Below are positions 31,066 to 40,185 of a stretch of DNA of 64,000 bases, one piece after another; position 1 is the stretch's first letter, and each line of letters starts with the position of its first letter. A model generated the notes under the pieces. It saw only the letters and a program-made list of their open reading frames with translations, was not told the origin of the DNA and searched no databases. Position numbers and translations under genes: made by a program. The DNA is taken from the NCBI GenBank assembly GCA_020633435.1, contig JACKDP010000013.1, forward strand, positions 33,288 through 97,287. Reading direction: 5' to 3'. Source of the DNA: Myxococcales bacterium. GTDB taxonomy: Bacteria > Myxococcota_A > Bradymonadia > UBA7976 > UBA1532.

Positions 31066-32692
31066 AGAGACGCCCGCGCCGGTGCCCGAGGCCCGCGTGC
31101 TGGAGAAGCGCCGCCTCTCGGTGGTCTGGGTCATCCCCCTCGTCGCCGCCCTCATCGGGGCGTGGCTGACGTGGAAGTCGGTCTCCGAGAAGGGGCCCGC
31201 CTTCAGCATCACCTTCCCCACCGCGGACGGCATCGAGGCGGGCAAGACGAAGATCCGCTACCGCGAGCTGGAGGTGGGCGTCGTCGAGTCGCTCAAGCTC
31301 TCCGACGACCTGACGCATGTGGTGGCCCAGGCCCGGCTCTCCCCGGGGCTCGACCGCTATCTCACTGAAAAGACTCGGTTCTGGGTCGTACGCGCCCGGG
31401 TGTCGGCCGGCCAGGTCTCGGGGCTGGGCACCCTGCTCTCGGGCGCCTACATCGGCATCGATCCGGTGCCGGAGGGGGCGGGGCGCCGCGCCTTCGAGGG
31501 CCTGCAGGATCCGCCCCTCGTCACCTCCCAGCAGGCGGGCACCCGCTTCTCGCTGCGCGCCCCCAGCATGGGCTCCCTCGACGTGGGCGTCCCCGTGCAC
31601 TACCGGCAGGTCCAGGTGGGCGAGGTGGTGCGGACGCACCTCGAAGACGACGGCAGCTCGGTGACCATCGACGTCTTCGTCCACGCCCCCCACGACCAGC
31701 GCATCCGCACGACGACGCGGTGGTGGAACGCCAGCGGCTTCGACGCCACCGTCAACCAGGACGGCCTGCGCATCGAGACCCAGTCGTTCCTCTCCATGCT
31801 CATCGGCGGCATCGCCTTCGACACCCCGGCCGACGAGCCCGGCCAGGCCGTGACCCCCGAGACGGAGTTCCAGCTCGCCTCCACCCGCTCCGCCGCCGAG
31901 CGCCGCCAGTACAGCATCACCCGGCGCTACCTGGTGCGGTTCGATGGCTCCGTGAAGGGCCTCAGCCGCGGCTCCCCCGTGGAGTTCCTGGGCACCCGCA
32001 TCGGCTCGGTGGTGGAGGCGAAGCTGCAGTACGACGCCGCCACCCAGACGTTCGAGACGCCGGTCGTCATCGAGCTGGAGCCCGAGCGCATCCAGGTGGT
32101 CGGCGGATCGCCCGAGGCCGTCCTCGACCGGCTCGAGGCCCTGGTGGACGAGGGCCTGCGGGTGCGGCTGGAGACGGGCAACCTGCTCACCGGCGGCATC
32201 CTCGTGAACCTGGAGCTGGACAAGAACGCCAAGAAGGCCGGGATCATCCGCACGGGGACGTACCCCGAGCTGCCCACGCTGCCCAAGCGCCTCGACGAGC
32301 TGGCGGCCAACGTGCGCAAGCTGGTGGAGAAGATCGAGGACATCCCGCTGGCCGACATCGGCCGGGAGTTCGAGCGGGCGCTGACCGCCCTGCGCGGCAC
32401 CCTGGAGGAGAGCCGCGGCGCCGCCCGCCAGGCGAACGCCGACCTGCTGCCGGCCCTGGGCCGCACGATGGAGGAGGCCCGCGTCACCCTCACCGGGGTG
32501 CAGAAGACGCTGGAGTCCACCGAGAAGACCATCGCCGCCGCCGGCCGCCTCATGGGCCCGGCCTCGCCCACCACCGTGGAGATCCAGCGGCTCGTCGCGG
32601 AGCTGGCCGACACCGCCCGCAGCTTCCGCCTGCTGGCCGAGGCCCTGGATCGCAACCCCGAAAGCCTGCTCACCGGACGCTCGGAGCCGTGA
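31058..32692 (+). CDS. pqiB: PqiB-type MCE-domain protein
   Basis: The 544-residue protein has one N-terminal membrane helix (about 17-36) and three MCE domains (about 45-130, 150-240 and 285-385), each with the strand pattern GLxxGxxVxYRxxxVGxV; the second reads LDVGVPVHYRQVQVGEV. A long helical tail (about 400-530) matches the PqiB needle region. MCE proteins form hexameric tubes across the periplasm for lipids. It is coupled to PqiA upstream (8-base overlap) and to the PqiC lipoprotein downstream (1-base overlap). Confidence 0.92.
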   Translation: MSEETPAPVPEARVLEKRRLSVVWVIPLVAALIGAWLTWKSVSEKGPAFSITFPTADGIEAGKTKIRYRELEVGVVESLKLSDDLTHVVAQARLSPGLDRYLTEKTRFWVVRARVSAGQVSGLGTLLSGAYIGIDPVPEGAGRRAFEGLQDPPLVTSQQAGTRFSLRAPSMGSLDVGVPVHYRQVQVGEVVRTHLEDDGSSVTIDVFVHAPHDQRIRTTTRWWNASGFDATVNQDGLRIETQSFLSMLIGGIAFDTPADEPGQAVTPETEFQLASTRSAAERRQYSITRRYLVRFDGSVKGLSRGSPVEFLGTRIGSVVEAKLQYDAATQTFETPVVIELEPERIQVVGGSPEAVLDRLEALVDEGLRVRLETGNLLTGGILVNLELDKNAKKAGIIRTGTYPELPTLPKRLDELAANVRKLVEKIEDIPLADIGREFERALTALRGTLEESRGAARQANADLLPALGRTMEEARVTLTGVQKTLESTEKTIAAAGRLMGPASPTTVEIQRLVAELADTARSFRLLAEALDRNPESLLTGRSEP

Positions 32693-33252
32693 TGCGACGC
32701 CTCATCCTCGCCCTCGCCCTCGCCGGCCCGCTGGCCGCGTGCAGCAGCCCGCCGGTGCGCTACTTCGCCCTGCCCGGCCCCGCCACGGCTCCGTCGGCCA
32801 GCGGCCGGGCCCTCGTGCTGGGGCCGGTGCGCGTGCCCGCCTACCTCGCCCGCGCCCAGCTCGCGTGGCGCGTGGGCGACGCGGGCCTGCAGTTCGACGA
32901 CAACGCCCGCTGGGGCACCGCCTTCGACGCCGAGTTCCTGCGGGCCCTCGGCGAGCACCTGGGCGCCGCCGCCGGCACCCTGGACGTGGTGACGTGGCCC
33001 GCCCGCACCGGCAGCCCGGACGCCCAGCGCGTGAGCGTGGAGGTGGAGCAGCTCGACGTGCGCGGCGACGGCCCCTGCCGCCTGCGGGCCCGGTTCGCCG
33101 TGCGCCAGGGCGAGGAGGACACCGTCGTGGCCTCGGGCATCGCCGACGTCCGCGCCCAGGTGGACGGCCCCGGCGCCGACGGCCTGGTGCGGGCCTACGG
33201 CGCGCTCGTCGCCGGCCTCGCCCGCGAGATCGCGGCGCGCCTCGCCCCCTGA
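32692..33252 (+). CDS. pqiC: PqiC-type outer-membrane lipoprotein
   Basis: A 186-residue lipoprotein (lipobox LAAC) containing YFALPGP near the start, the usual opening of the DUF330/PqiC family, followed by an alpha/beta domain with RVPAYLARAQLAWR and GDGPCRLRARFAV. PqiC binds PqiB at the outer membrane. ATG and the PqiB stop share one base (TGATG). It precedes a nuclease/phosphatase-family gene with the same 1-base overlap. Confidence 0.88.
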   Translation: MRRLILALALAGPLAACSSPPVRYFALPGPATAPSASGRALVLGPVRVPAYLARAQLAWRVGDAGLQFDDNARWGTAFDAEFLRALGEHLGAAAGTLDVVTWPARTGSPDAQRVSVEVEQLDVRGDGPCRLRARFAVRQGEEDTVVASGIADVRAQVDGPGADGLVRAYGALVAGLAREIAARLAP

Positions 33253-34220
33253 TGCCGCCGCGCCGCTGGCCCCGCCGCCTCGCCCTCGGGCTCGCCACCC
33301 TCACCCTGCTCGGCCTGGCCCTGGGTGAGCTGGGCCGCTGGTGGTGGCTGGCCGACCTCGCCACGCACTTCCGGGCCCAGGCCCTCGCCCCCGCCGGGCT
33401 CGCGCTGCTGCTGGCGCTCTGGGCCCGCCACCGGCTCGCCCTGGCGCTGAGCGCGGCCGCCGTGGCCTGGACCGTCGCCGCGGTGGCCCCGCTCTACCGG
33501 GGCGCGACACCCGCCCCCGCCGCCGGGACGCTCGAGCTGCTCGTCGCCAACGTGAACCGCAGCACCGGCGATCCCGCTGCCGTGGCGGCCCTCATCGCCG
33601 CCAGCGACGCCGACGTCGTCGGGCTGGTGGAGGTGGACGACCGCTGGCTGGCCGCCCTCGCCCCCGCCCTCGCGCGCTACCCCCACCGCCTGGCCGAGAC
33701 GCGGGACGACAACTTCGGCCTGGCGCTCTACAGCCGGCTGCCGTTCCAGAGCGCGGCCGCCCTGCGCGACCGCCGCGATCCCCTCTTGCTGGCCACCGTG
33801 CAGGTCGCGGGCACCCCCGTGGGCCTGCTGCTCGTGCACCCGCCGCCGCCCGTCAGCGCCGACGTGGCCGCCTGGCGCGACGCCGCCCTCGCCGACTTCG
33901 CGGTGCTGCGCCGTGGCCTGCCCGCCCGCGTCGCCGTGCTGGGCGACCTGAACGCGACGCCGTGGTCGCGGCCCCTCGTCGCGCTGCTCGCGGCCGCCGA
34001 TCTGCGGGAGGGGCGCGCCGAGGCCGGCGCGGGCCTCGCCCCCACCTGGCCCGCGCAACTGCCCGGATTCCTTCGTATTCCCATCGATCACGTGCTCGTC
34101 GGCGGCCCCATGACGCTCACGCGCTTCGCCCTCGGGCCCCCCAACGGCTCCGACCACCTGCCCGTCCGCGCGACGCTGGCGGTGCAGGCGGTTGCGCCCG
34201 GGGCCGCTGCTGGGTTGTGA
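33252..34220 (+). CDS. Membrane-anchored endonuclease/exonuclease/phosphatase-family protein
   Basis: The 322-residue protein has three hydrophobic N-terminal segments (about 11-28, 42-60 and 62-80) and a catalytic domain from about residue 92. It carries LLVANVNRSTGD, DVVGLVEVDDRW, GDLNATPWS and DHLP, which match the EEP-fold catalytic pattern (Asn, Glu, Asp-Asn, Asp-His). This family hydrolyses phosphodiesters in nucleic acids, lipids or sugar phosphates. Being last in a pqi operon, with a 1-base overlap, suggests a membrane-lipid substrate, but that is inference. Confidence 0.8.
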   Translation: MPPRRWPRRLALGLATLTLLGLALGELGRWWWLADLATHFRAQALAPAGLALLLALWARHRLALALSAAAVAWTVAAVAPLYRGATPAPAAGTLELLVANVNRSTGDPAAVAALIAASDADVVGLVEVDDRWLAALAPALARYPHRLAETRDDNFGLALYSRLPFQSAAALRDRRDPLLLATVQVAGTPVGLLLVHPPPPVSADVAAWRDAALADFAVLRRGLPARVAVLGDLNATPWSRPLVALLAAADLREGRAEAGAGLAPTWPAQLPGFLRIPIDHVLVGGPMTLTRFALGPPNGSDHLPVRATLAVQAVAPGAAAGL

Positions 34221-34252
34221 TGCGGTGGGGATGAGGCCTCTTGGGGGGACAC

Positions 34253-35140
34253 ATGGTGCGCGGTGCCTTCGTGCTGGCGGTGCTGGCCGCGGCGGGGTGT
34301 GACAGTGGCGGGGATGGCGGCGGCGAGGTCGTGATCGACGCCGGCGCGATGGCGGACGCGGCGGGCGGCGCCGGGGGCGGCGGCGGCGGCGGCGACATCG
34401 CGGAGCGCTACTGCGAGGGCATCGGCAACGCCAAGTGCGAGTACGTCTTCCGGTGCGTGCAGGGCGGCAACCGCAGCGTGGTCTTCGGCCTGGACGGCCC
34501 GGAGCTCTCCGACTGCGTGGACACCGAGAAGACGCGCTGCCTGGCCGACGTGCAGGACCGCGCCACGCGCGGCACGCTGCGGGCCCTCACCGACGAAGAG
34601 ATCAGCACCTGCCAGACCCGCATGGCCGCCCTGGACTGCCCGCCGGGCACCCCGAGCGACTGGGTCACGATGTTCTACCAGTTCTACGCCCAGCGCTGCA
34701 CCAGCGTGGGCCTCGGCAACGTGCCCGAGGGCCAGGCCTGCGAGCGCCGCACCGACTGCCAGAACCGCGATCTGCTCTGCATCGACGGGACGTGCAAGGC
34801 CGCCCGGCCGGCCGACATCCAGCAGGACTGCGTGGCCGAGGGCCGCGTCGAGGGCCGCCTGAACGCCGACGCGAGCTGCCCGGGCGAGGTCTGCGCCCAG
34901 GTCCGGGCCAACGATGACGACAAGCAGGGCATCTGCACCGCCGACTGCACCGAGGGCTTCGGCTGCCCCTCGGGCGCCTACTGCCTGCAGACGTCCGGGG
35001 CCACCGGCGTGCCCTCGTGGTACTGCACCTGGCCCTGCGCCCAGGATCGCGACTGCACCAACGGCTTCGAGTGCATCCCCGTCGATCCCGAGGACGCCGA
35101 GGGCGCGAAGCACTGCGGCGCCGCCAACCCGCCCGAGTGA
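34253..35140 (+). CDS. Cys-rich lipoprotein with Gly-rich linker
   Basis: A 295-residue lipoprotein (lipobox AAGC). After a short Asp/Ala/Gly linker of GGAGGGGGGG type, there is a Cys-rich domain with more than 20 cysteines in patterns like RRTDCQNRDLLCIDGTCKA and CTADCTEGFGCPSGAYC. This matches common Myxococcota surface lipoproteins with repeated small disulfide loops. I chose ATG 34253 because GGGGGG precedes it by a normal distance; TTG 34241 would add four residues. Function is unknown. Confidence 0.75.
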   Translation: MVRGAFVLAVLAAAGCDSGGDGGGEVVIDAGAMADAAGGAGGGGGGGDIAERYCEGIGNAKCEYVFRCVQGGNRSVVFGLDGPELSDCVDTEKTRCLADVQDRATRGTLRALTDEEISTCQTRMAALDCPPGTPSDWVTMFYQFYAQRCTSVGLGNVPEGQACERRTDCQNRDLLCIDGTCKAARPADIQQDCVAEGRVEGRLNADASCPGEVCAQVRANDDDKQGICTADCTEGFGCPSGAYCLQTSGATGVPSWYCTWPCAQDRDCTNGFECIPVDPEDAEGAKHCGAANPPE

Positions 35141-35707
35141 TCAGGCGGCGTCCGCCGCCTCCCCGGCCAGCACCGCCAGGCCCAGCGCCGCGGTGATGTG
35201 CGGCCAGGCCGTGCTCACCGTCGCCGACCAGCCGAAGATGACGGCCTGCGCCGCGGGCCAGCTCAGCGCCCACGCCACGGCCAGCAGGGCCCCGCTCGCG
35301 AGCCGCCGCCGGGGCGCCTGGCGGGCCAGGGCGGCGAGCAGGGCGCCGGCGACCAGCAGCCCCACGGCGAGGCGCTGGGCCAGGGGCGCGGCGCCCGGGC
35401 CAAGCGCCTGTCCCGCGAAGAAGACGCCGGCCCAGCCCGCCAGCACGACGAGCAGCGCGCCGAGGCCGAGGAGCTCCACGGCGGCCGCGGCCCACGCCAG
35501 GCGGCCGCCGTCCCGCCGGGCCCGGACCGCCGCGCCGGCCGCCGCCAGCCCTTGCCCCACGCCGCCGGCGACGGCCACCACCGCGAAGATCCAGCGGTCG
35601 AGGCCGCCGCCCAGGAGCCCCTCCAGCGCGGGGCCGAGGGCCACGGCGAGCAGCGCGAGGCCGCGCGGCTCCACCGATCGACGCGAGAGGGGCGTTGTGC
35701 TGGGCAT
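35141..35707 (-). CDS. Integral membrane protein of unknown function
   Basis: The 188-residue product has about six hydrophobic segments, starting near residues 15-33, 39-60, 71-92, 103-125, 130-147 and 160-180, with few polar loops. It starts at ATG 35707; no strong ribosome binding site is visible. No family is recognised. It is convergent with the preceding Cys-rich lipoprotein and divergent from the following lipoprotein. Confidence 0.6.
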   Translation of the reverse strand: MPSTTPLSRRSVEPRGLALLAVALGPALEGLLGGGLDRWIFAVVAVAGGVGQGLAAAGAAVRARRDGGRLAWAAAAVELLGLGALLVVLAGWAGVFFAGQALGPGAAPLAQRLAVGLLVAGALLAALARQAPRRRLASGALLAVAWALSWPAAQAVIFGWSATVSTAWPHITAALGLAVLAGEAADAA

Positions 35708-35741
35708 CGAACCACGGTAGCACCTCCTGCGAGGGGGGGAA

Positions 35742-36573
35742 GTGATGGTGCGTGCACACTGGCTGGAGGGCGCCGGCGGCGGCCTGATCGCGCTCGCCCT
35801 GGCGGGCTGCCCGGGGGACTTCCCGGCGCGACCCAACGGCGACCTGTCCACGGTGGACGCCCGCGTCGACGCCCGCCCGCCGGCGGACGCCGCGCCGGCC
35901 TCGGACGCCGGCCGCCCGATCGACGCGGCCCCGCGCCCCGACGCGCGGCCCCCGCCGACGCCGCCAGGCTGGACGCGGCGCCCCGCCGGCGGACGCTCGC
36001 CCACCCGTCGACGCGGCCCCGGACGCCGACCGCCCGCGGGATCGGGGCGTGGTCGACCCGCCCCCGGACGCGGGCCGCCCGGACGCCGGCCGCCCGGACG
36101 CCGGCCGCCCGGACGCGGGCGACGTGGACGATCCCCCCGACCAGGGCCCCGACGCCGGCCTCGACTGCGAGCCCCTCGCCTGCTACACGGCCAACGGCGA
36201 GGCCGCCGAGAGCCCGTGCGCCGGCCAGCCCCAGGCCGCCTGCGGCGATCAGACGCACCGCCTCTGCGAGTGCGGCCAGCGCGACCGGCTGTTCCTCTTC
36301 GACGCCAACCCGGGCTCCGGCCGCGGGGTCGGCGCGGTGGACTACATCTCCCAGCCGGGCGCCGGGGACGGGCCCGACTACCGGCTGGGCGTGGGCGAGC
36401 TGTGCCTGGTGCCCGACGAGGACTGCGCGGGCCTGCGGGCCTGCCGCAGCCACCGCGTCGTGCGCTGGACGCTGCCCGAGCGCCTCGTGGGGGCCCAGGT
36501 CCTGACCGTCTTCAACCACAACGGCTGCGGCAACCGCAACCGCATCGTGGCCGACATCGCGCTGGTCTGGTAG
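35742..36573 (+). CDS. Lipoprotein with Asp-Ala linker and Cys-containing domain, frame broken twice
   Basis: The start gives a lipoprotein signal (lipobox LAGC). The natural reading switches frame inside a PDA linker. Adding one C near 35956 and one C in the run 35981-35984 makes a continuous Asp-Ala-rich linker, DAARLDAAPPPADARPP, leading to a domain from about 36160 with the loops CEPLACYT, CLVPDEDCAG and FNHNGCGNRNR. It then ends at 36573, 50 bases before the next gene. Without the changes, the frame overlaps the helicase gene. The domain is a compact beta fold with about ten Cys. Function is unknown. Confidence 0.7.
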
Positions 36574-36623
36574 ACCAGCAAGCGGCTGAAAACAAAGAGA
36601 TTTCCCGAGATCGCCCGGCCCCG

Positions 36624-39600
36624 TCAGGCCTCGGCGGCGGCGGGCTCCGTCACGATGTAGTGGGTGCCGCGCTTGCTGCCCCGCTGCTCCAGGCGGCCCG
36701 ACTCCACCTCGTCCTGCAGCCACCGCCTTGAGCGGGCGGGGCTCCAGCCCGTCGCGTCGCGGACGTGGGTGTTGGTGATGCTGGCCCCCGGCCGCAGCAT
36801 GACGCCGAGGGCGGGGGGCACGTCGCCGCGCACGCCCGTCGCCACCGGCTCGGCGGCCGGCCGCTCGGGCCGCAGCTCCAGGGGCGGCAGCGCGTCGCCC
36901 TCCCCCCCGAACACCGCCTCCAGGTCGGCCCGGCTCAGCGTCTCGATGACCAGCCGGTCGGCGTCCACGGCGGCCGCGAAGAGCGCCCGCTTGCGGGCCT
37001 GCAGCTCCAGGATCTTCTCCTCGACGGTGTCGCGGGCCACCAGCTTGTAGGCCATCACCGGCTTCTCCTGGCCGATGCGGTGGGCGCGGTCCGTCGCCTG
37101 GTCCTCCACGGCCGGGTTCCACCACGGATCCAGGTGGATCACGTGATCGGCCCCCGTGAGGTTCAGGCCCGTGCCGCCCGCCTTGAGGCTGATGAGGAAC
37201 ACCGGCGGCCCCTCGGGGTCGTTCCAGCGGTCCACCAGCTCGGCCCGGTCGCGGGTGCGGCCGTCGAGGTAGAGCCACGTCCAGCCCCGCGACTCGAGCC
37301 GCGGGATGACCTGGCGCAGCAGCGACGGCCACTGGGAGAACACGAGCGTCCGGTGGCCGCCCGCCACCAGATCGGCCAGCGTCTCCTCCAGCAGATCCAG
37401 CTTGGCGGCCTCCTCCACCTCGTCCGCCTCGGCGAAGGGCAGCAGGGCCGGGTCGCAGCAGGCCTGGCGCAGGCGCATCAGGGCCTCCAGCACCGAGAGG
37501 CTGGCCCGCTTGAGCCCCACCTCGGCCACCTTGGCCATCACCGTCGCGCGGCACGTGGCCTTCACGCGCTCGTACAGCGCGCGCTGGGCCGGCCCCAGCT
37601 CGCAGTAGAGCGTCTGCTCCTGGCGGGGCGGCAGCTCCGTCGCGACCTCCGACTTGAGGCGCCGCAGCACGAACGGCCGCAGGCGCCGCCGCAGGGTGCG
37701 GGCCGCCTCCAGGTCGCGGTCGCGCTGGATGGGCAGGGCGAAGTCGCGCTGGAAGGCCCCCGACGAGCCGAAGTACCCGGGCATCAGGAACTCGAAGATG
37801 CTCCAGAGCTCGAGCAGGTGGTTCTCGAGCGGGGTGCCCGTCAGCGCCAGCCGGTAGCGGGCGTCGAGGGAGCGCGCGGCCCGGGCCACCTGGCTGTGGG
37901 GGTTCTTGATCTGCTGGGCCTCGTCGAGGACCGCGTAGCACCAGCTCCGCCCGAGCAGCCGCGCGGCGTCCAGGCGCAGCAGCGCGTACGAGGTGATGAC
38001 GAGATCGGCGCCCTCCAGATCGTCGCCGCGATCCGGCCCGTGGTGCACGACGACCTTGAGGTTGGGGGCGAAGCGGCGCGCCTCGGTGGCCCAGTTGGGC
38101 ACCACCGACGTGGGCGCCACCACCAGCGACGGGTGCGGCTGCGGGGTGGCGTGGGTGTCGGCCAGCACCGCCAGGGCCTGCACCGTCTTGCCCAGGCCCA
38201 TGTCGTCGGCCAGGCAGCCCGCGAGCCCCTGGCCGCGCAGGAACCGCAGCCAGCGGTAGCCGGCGAGCTGGTAGCTGCGCAGGTCGGCCTCGAAGGCGTC
38301 GGGGGGCGGGGCGTCGGGGATCCCCTCGAAATCATGCAGCTTTTCGAGGAGATCGCGCCACGGGGCCGGCCCCGCCTCCTCCACCGGCAGCTCGGCCAGC
38401 AGGGGCACGGCGTAGCCCGGCAGGCGCCCGCCATGGGACGCGCGCAGGGCCTCGAGCTGGCGCGTCGCGCGGCCGTGGCGCTCCAGCCACTCCTCGGGCA
38501 GGCGGGCCAGGGTGCCATCGTCGAGGCGCAGGTAGCGCCGGCCGGCCAGCCAGCTCGCCAGCACCGCGGCGGCCTGCACCTCGCGGCCGTCCACCTCGAA
38601 GGCCACCCGGGCGTCGAACCAGTCCTGGCCCGAGGGCAGGCGGACGTTGGCCTGCAGCCGGCCCGCCACGCGGTGCCGCGTGAGATCCACGTCGCCGAAG
38701 AGGCGGAAGTCGGGGCCGAGGGCGTTGGGGCCATCGAGCAGGAAGTCGAGGGCGGCGTCATCGCGGAGCAGCGTCGGCGCCGAGCGGCCCAGCACCTCGT
38801 GCAGGCGCCCGGAGAGCGCGGCCTCGCGGCTCGGCTCGCGGGCCAGCAGCGCGCCGGAGAGATCGAGGTAGGGCCGCGGATCCCCGGCCTCCACCACGGC
38901 CGTGTCGGCGCCGCGCCGGTAGCCGAACGACAGCGAGACCTGCAGGGCGTCATCGCCCTCGGCCAGCATCACCCGGGCCTCGACGCCATCGGCCACCAGG
39001 GCCGGGGGCAGGCGCGCGCTCAAGAGCTCCAGCCGCACGCCGCACCGGCGCACGAACTGGTCGAGGAAGCGGCCGGCGTCCGCGGCGGGCACCCGGGGCA
39101 GCGGCGCCAGCAGGACCTCGGGGGCGATGCCGGCGGCGAGGGGCTGGAAGACGTCCTCGGCGGTCACCACGTAGCCGGGGCCGATGGGGTAGACCTCGGC
39201 GACGGGCTCGGCCCAGGCCAGCAGCAGGCCGTCGTCGTCATCGGTGACCTGGAGCGTCGGCAGCAGGGGCCGGGCGTCCACGTGCAGGCGCGTCTCGCCG
39301 TAGAAGAGCTCGGGCTGGGCCAGCAGCGCGGCCATGGCCTCGTTGCGCAGCTCGGCCTGCAGCCGCACGAGCTGGCCGTCCGGGCCGCGGGGCAGCAGGC
39401 GCGACAGGACCTGCAGCGTCTCCACCGCCCGGTGGAAGGTGCGATCCGCCTCCGTCAGCGTGGCGACGGTGGCCTCCAGCTCGGCCAGGGTGTCGGGCAC
39501 CGCGCCGGGGCGCAGGGTGCGGCCATCCTTGCGCGACAGGCGCACCCGCTCGCGCTCGACGGGCACGAGCGCGGGGCCGGCGCCGGCGGGCTTGAGGCGG

Positions 39601-39977
39601 TAGCGCAGGTAGCCCGGGGCCGGGGGCTCGCCCTCCGGCTCCTGGAAGAGCAGCGGCTCCAGGGCCAGCGACCAGGCGGGCTGGTCGAAGAGGGGCCGCA
39701 TCCGCGGGATGTTCCAGGCGTGGACGAGCAGCGCGGTGGCCACGTGGACGCAGCGCGCCGGCACCATGGGCGTGCAGTCGCAGCCCCAGGTGGCCTCCAC
39801 CGGGAAGTCGGGCCCCTGGTCCTCGCAGTTGACCACGGCCGCCTGGCCCACCCACCACTCCGTCGCGTCCCGGGGGGTGAGGGGCACCACCGGCGGGATG
39901 GGCCGCAGGATGCCCACCTCGGCGGCCCACTCCGCCCCCAGACGGCGCAGCACCGCCGCGACCCGCGGGGGCGTCAT
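36624..39977 (-). CDS. SWIM/SNF2-family ATPase (helicase-like)
   Basis: The 1,117-residue protein has an N-terminal SWIM zinc finger (CDC...CVH, about residues 65-75). The SNF2 ATPase part has MGLGKT (about 594-599), the DEAQ box (about 683-686) and LTGTPLEN. The second RecA domain has GGTGLNLTGADHVIHLD (about 935) and HRIGQ. A winged-helix-like end follows. Bacterial SWIM-SNF2 proteins are ATP-driven DNA remodellers of unclear role, sometimes in restriction or repair settings. ATG 39977 is my choice; in-frame ATG 40070 is possible. Confidence 0.9.
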   Translation of the reverse strand: MTPPRVAAVLRRLGAEWAAEVGILRPIPPVVPLTPRDATEWWVGQAAVVNCEDQGPDFPVEATWGCDCTPMVPARCVHVATALLVHAWNIPRMRPLFDQPAWSLALEPLLFQEPEGEPPAPGYLRYRLKPAGAGPALVPVERERVRLSRKDGRTLRPGAVPDTLAELEATVATLTEADRTFHRAVETLQVLSRLLPRGPDGQLVRLQAELRNEAMAALLAQPELFYGETRLHVDARPLLPTLQVTDDDDGLLLAWAEPVAEVYPIGPGYVVTAEDVFQPLAAGIAPEVLLAPLPRVPAADAGRFLDQFVRRCGVRLELLSARLPPALVADGVEARVMLAEGDDALQVSLSFGYRRGADTAVVEAGDPRPYLDLSGALLAREPSREAALSGRLHEVLGRSAPTLLRDDAALDFLLDGPNALGPDFRLFGDVDLTRHRVAGRLQANVRLPSGQDWFDARVAFEVDGREVQAAAVLASWLAGRRYLRLDDGTLARLPEEWLERHGRATRQLEALRASHGGRLPGYAVPLLAELPVEEAGPAPWRDLLEKLHDFEGIPDAPPPDAFEADLRSYQLAGYRWLRFLRGQGLAGCLADDMGLGKTVQALAVLADTHATPQPHPSLVVAPTSVVPNWATEARRFAPNLKVVVHHGPDRGDDLEGADLVITSYALLRLDAARLLGRSWCYAVLDEAQQIKNPHSQVARAARSLDARYRLALTGTPLENHLLELWSIFEFLMPGYFGSSGAFQRDFALPIQRDRDLEAARTLRRRLRPFVLRRLKSEVATELPPRQEQTLYCELGPAQRALYERVKATCRATVMAKVAEVGLKRASLSVLEALMRLRQACCDPALLPFAEADEVEEAAKLDLLEETLADLVAGGHRTLVFSQWPSLLRQVIPRLESRGWTWLYLDGRTRDRAELVDRWNDPEGPPVFLISLKAGGTGLNLTGADHVIHLDPWWNPAVEDQATDRAHRIGQEKPVMAYKLVARDTVEEKILELQARKRALFAAAVDADRLVIETLSRADLEAVFGGEGDALPPLELRPERPAAEPVATGVRGDVPPALGVMLRPGASITNTHVRDATGWSPARSRRWLQDEVESGRLEQRGSKRGTHYIVTEPAAAEA

Positions 39978-40185
39978 GAACTCGGGATCGGGCCGGCTGA
40001 GGGCGGACAAGGTTCCTCGGCGCGAGACGAAGGTCCCGGCCGCGGGGGCGCCGGGGAGAAGGGTACACATAGCCGAAGATGACGGGCGGGGCAATCGCGG
40101 GCGCGGAGAGGCCGCCGCCAAACCCACCCAACCTGCTGATTTTCATCGACAATGTGCCCGGCAGCCGCCTGCGCCGGGGGCCGGG

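Noticed and set aside
36574..36623. A terminator between the convergent lipoprotein and helicase genes.
   Set aside because: There is an A-rich stretch but no stem of useful length followed by T-rich sequence on either strand.
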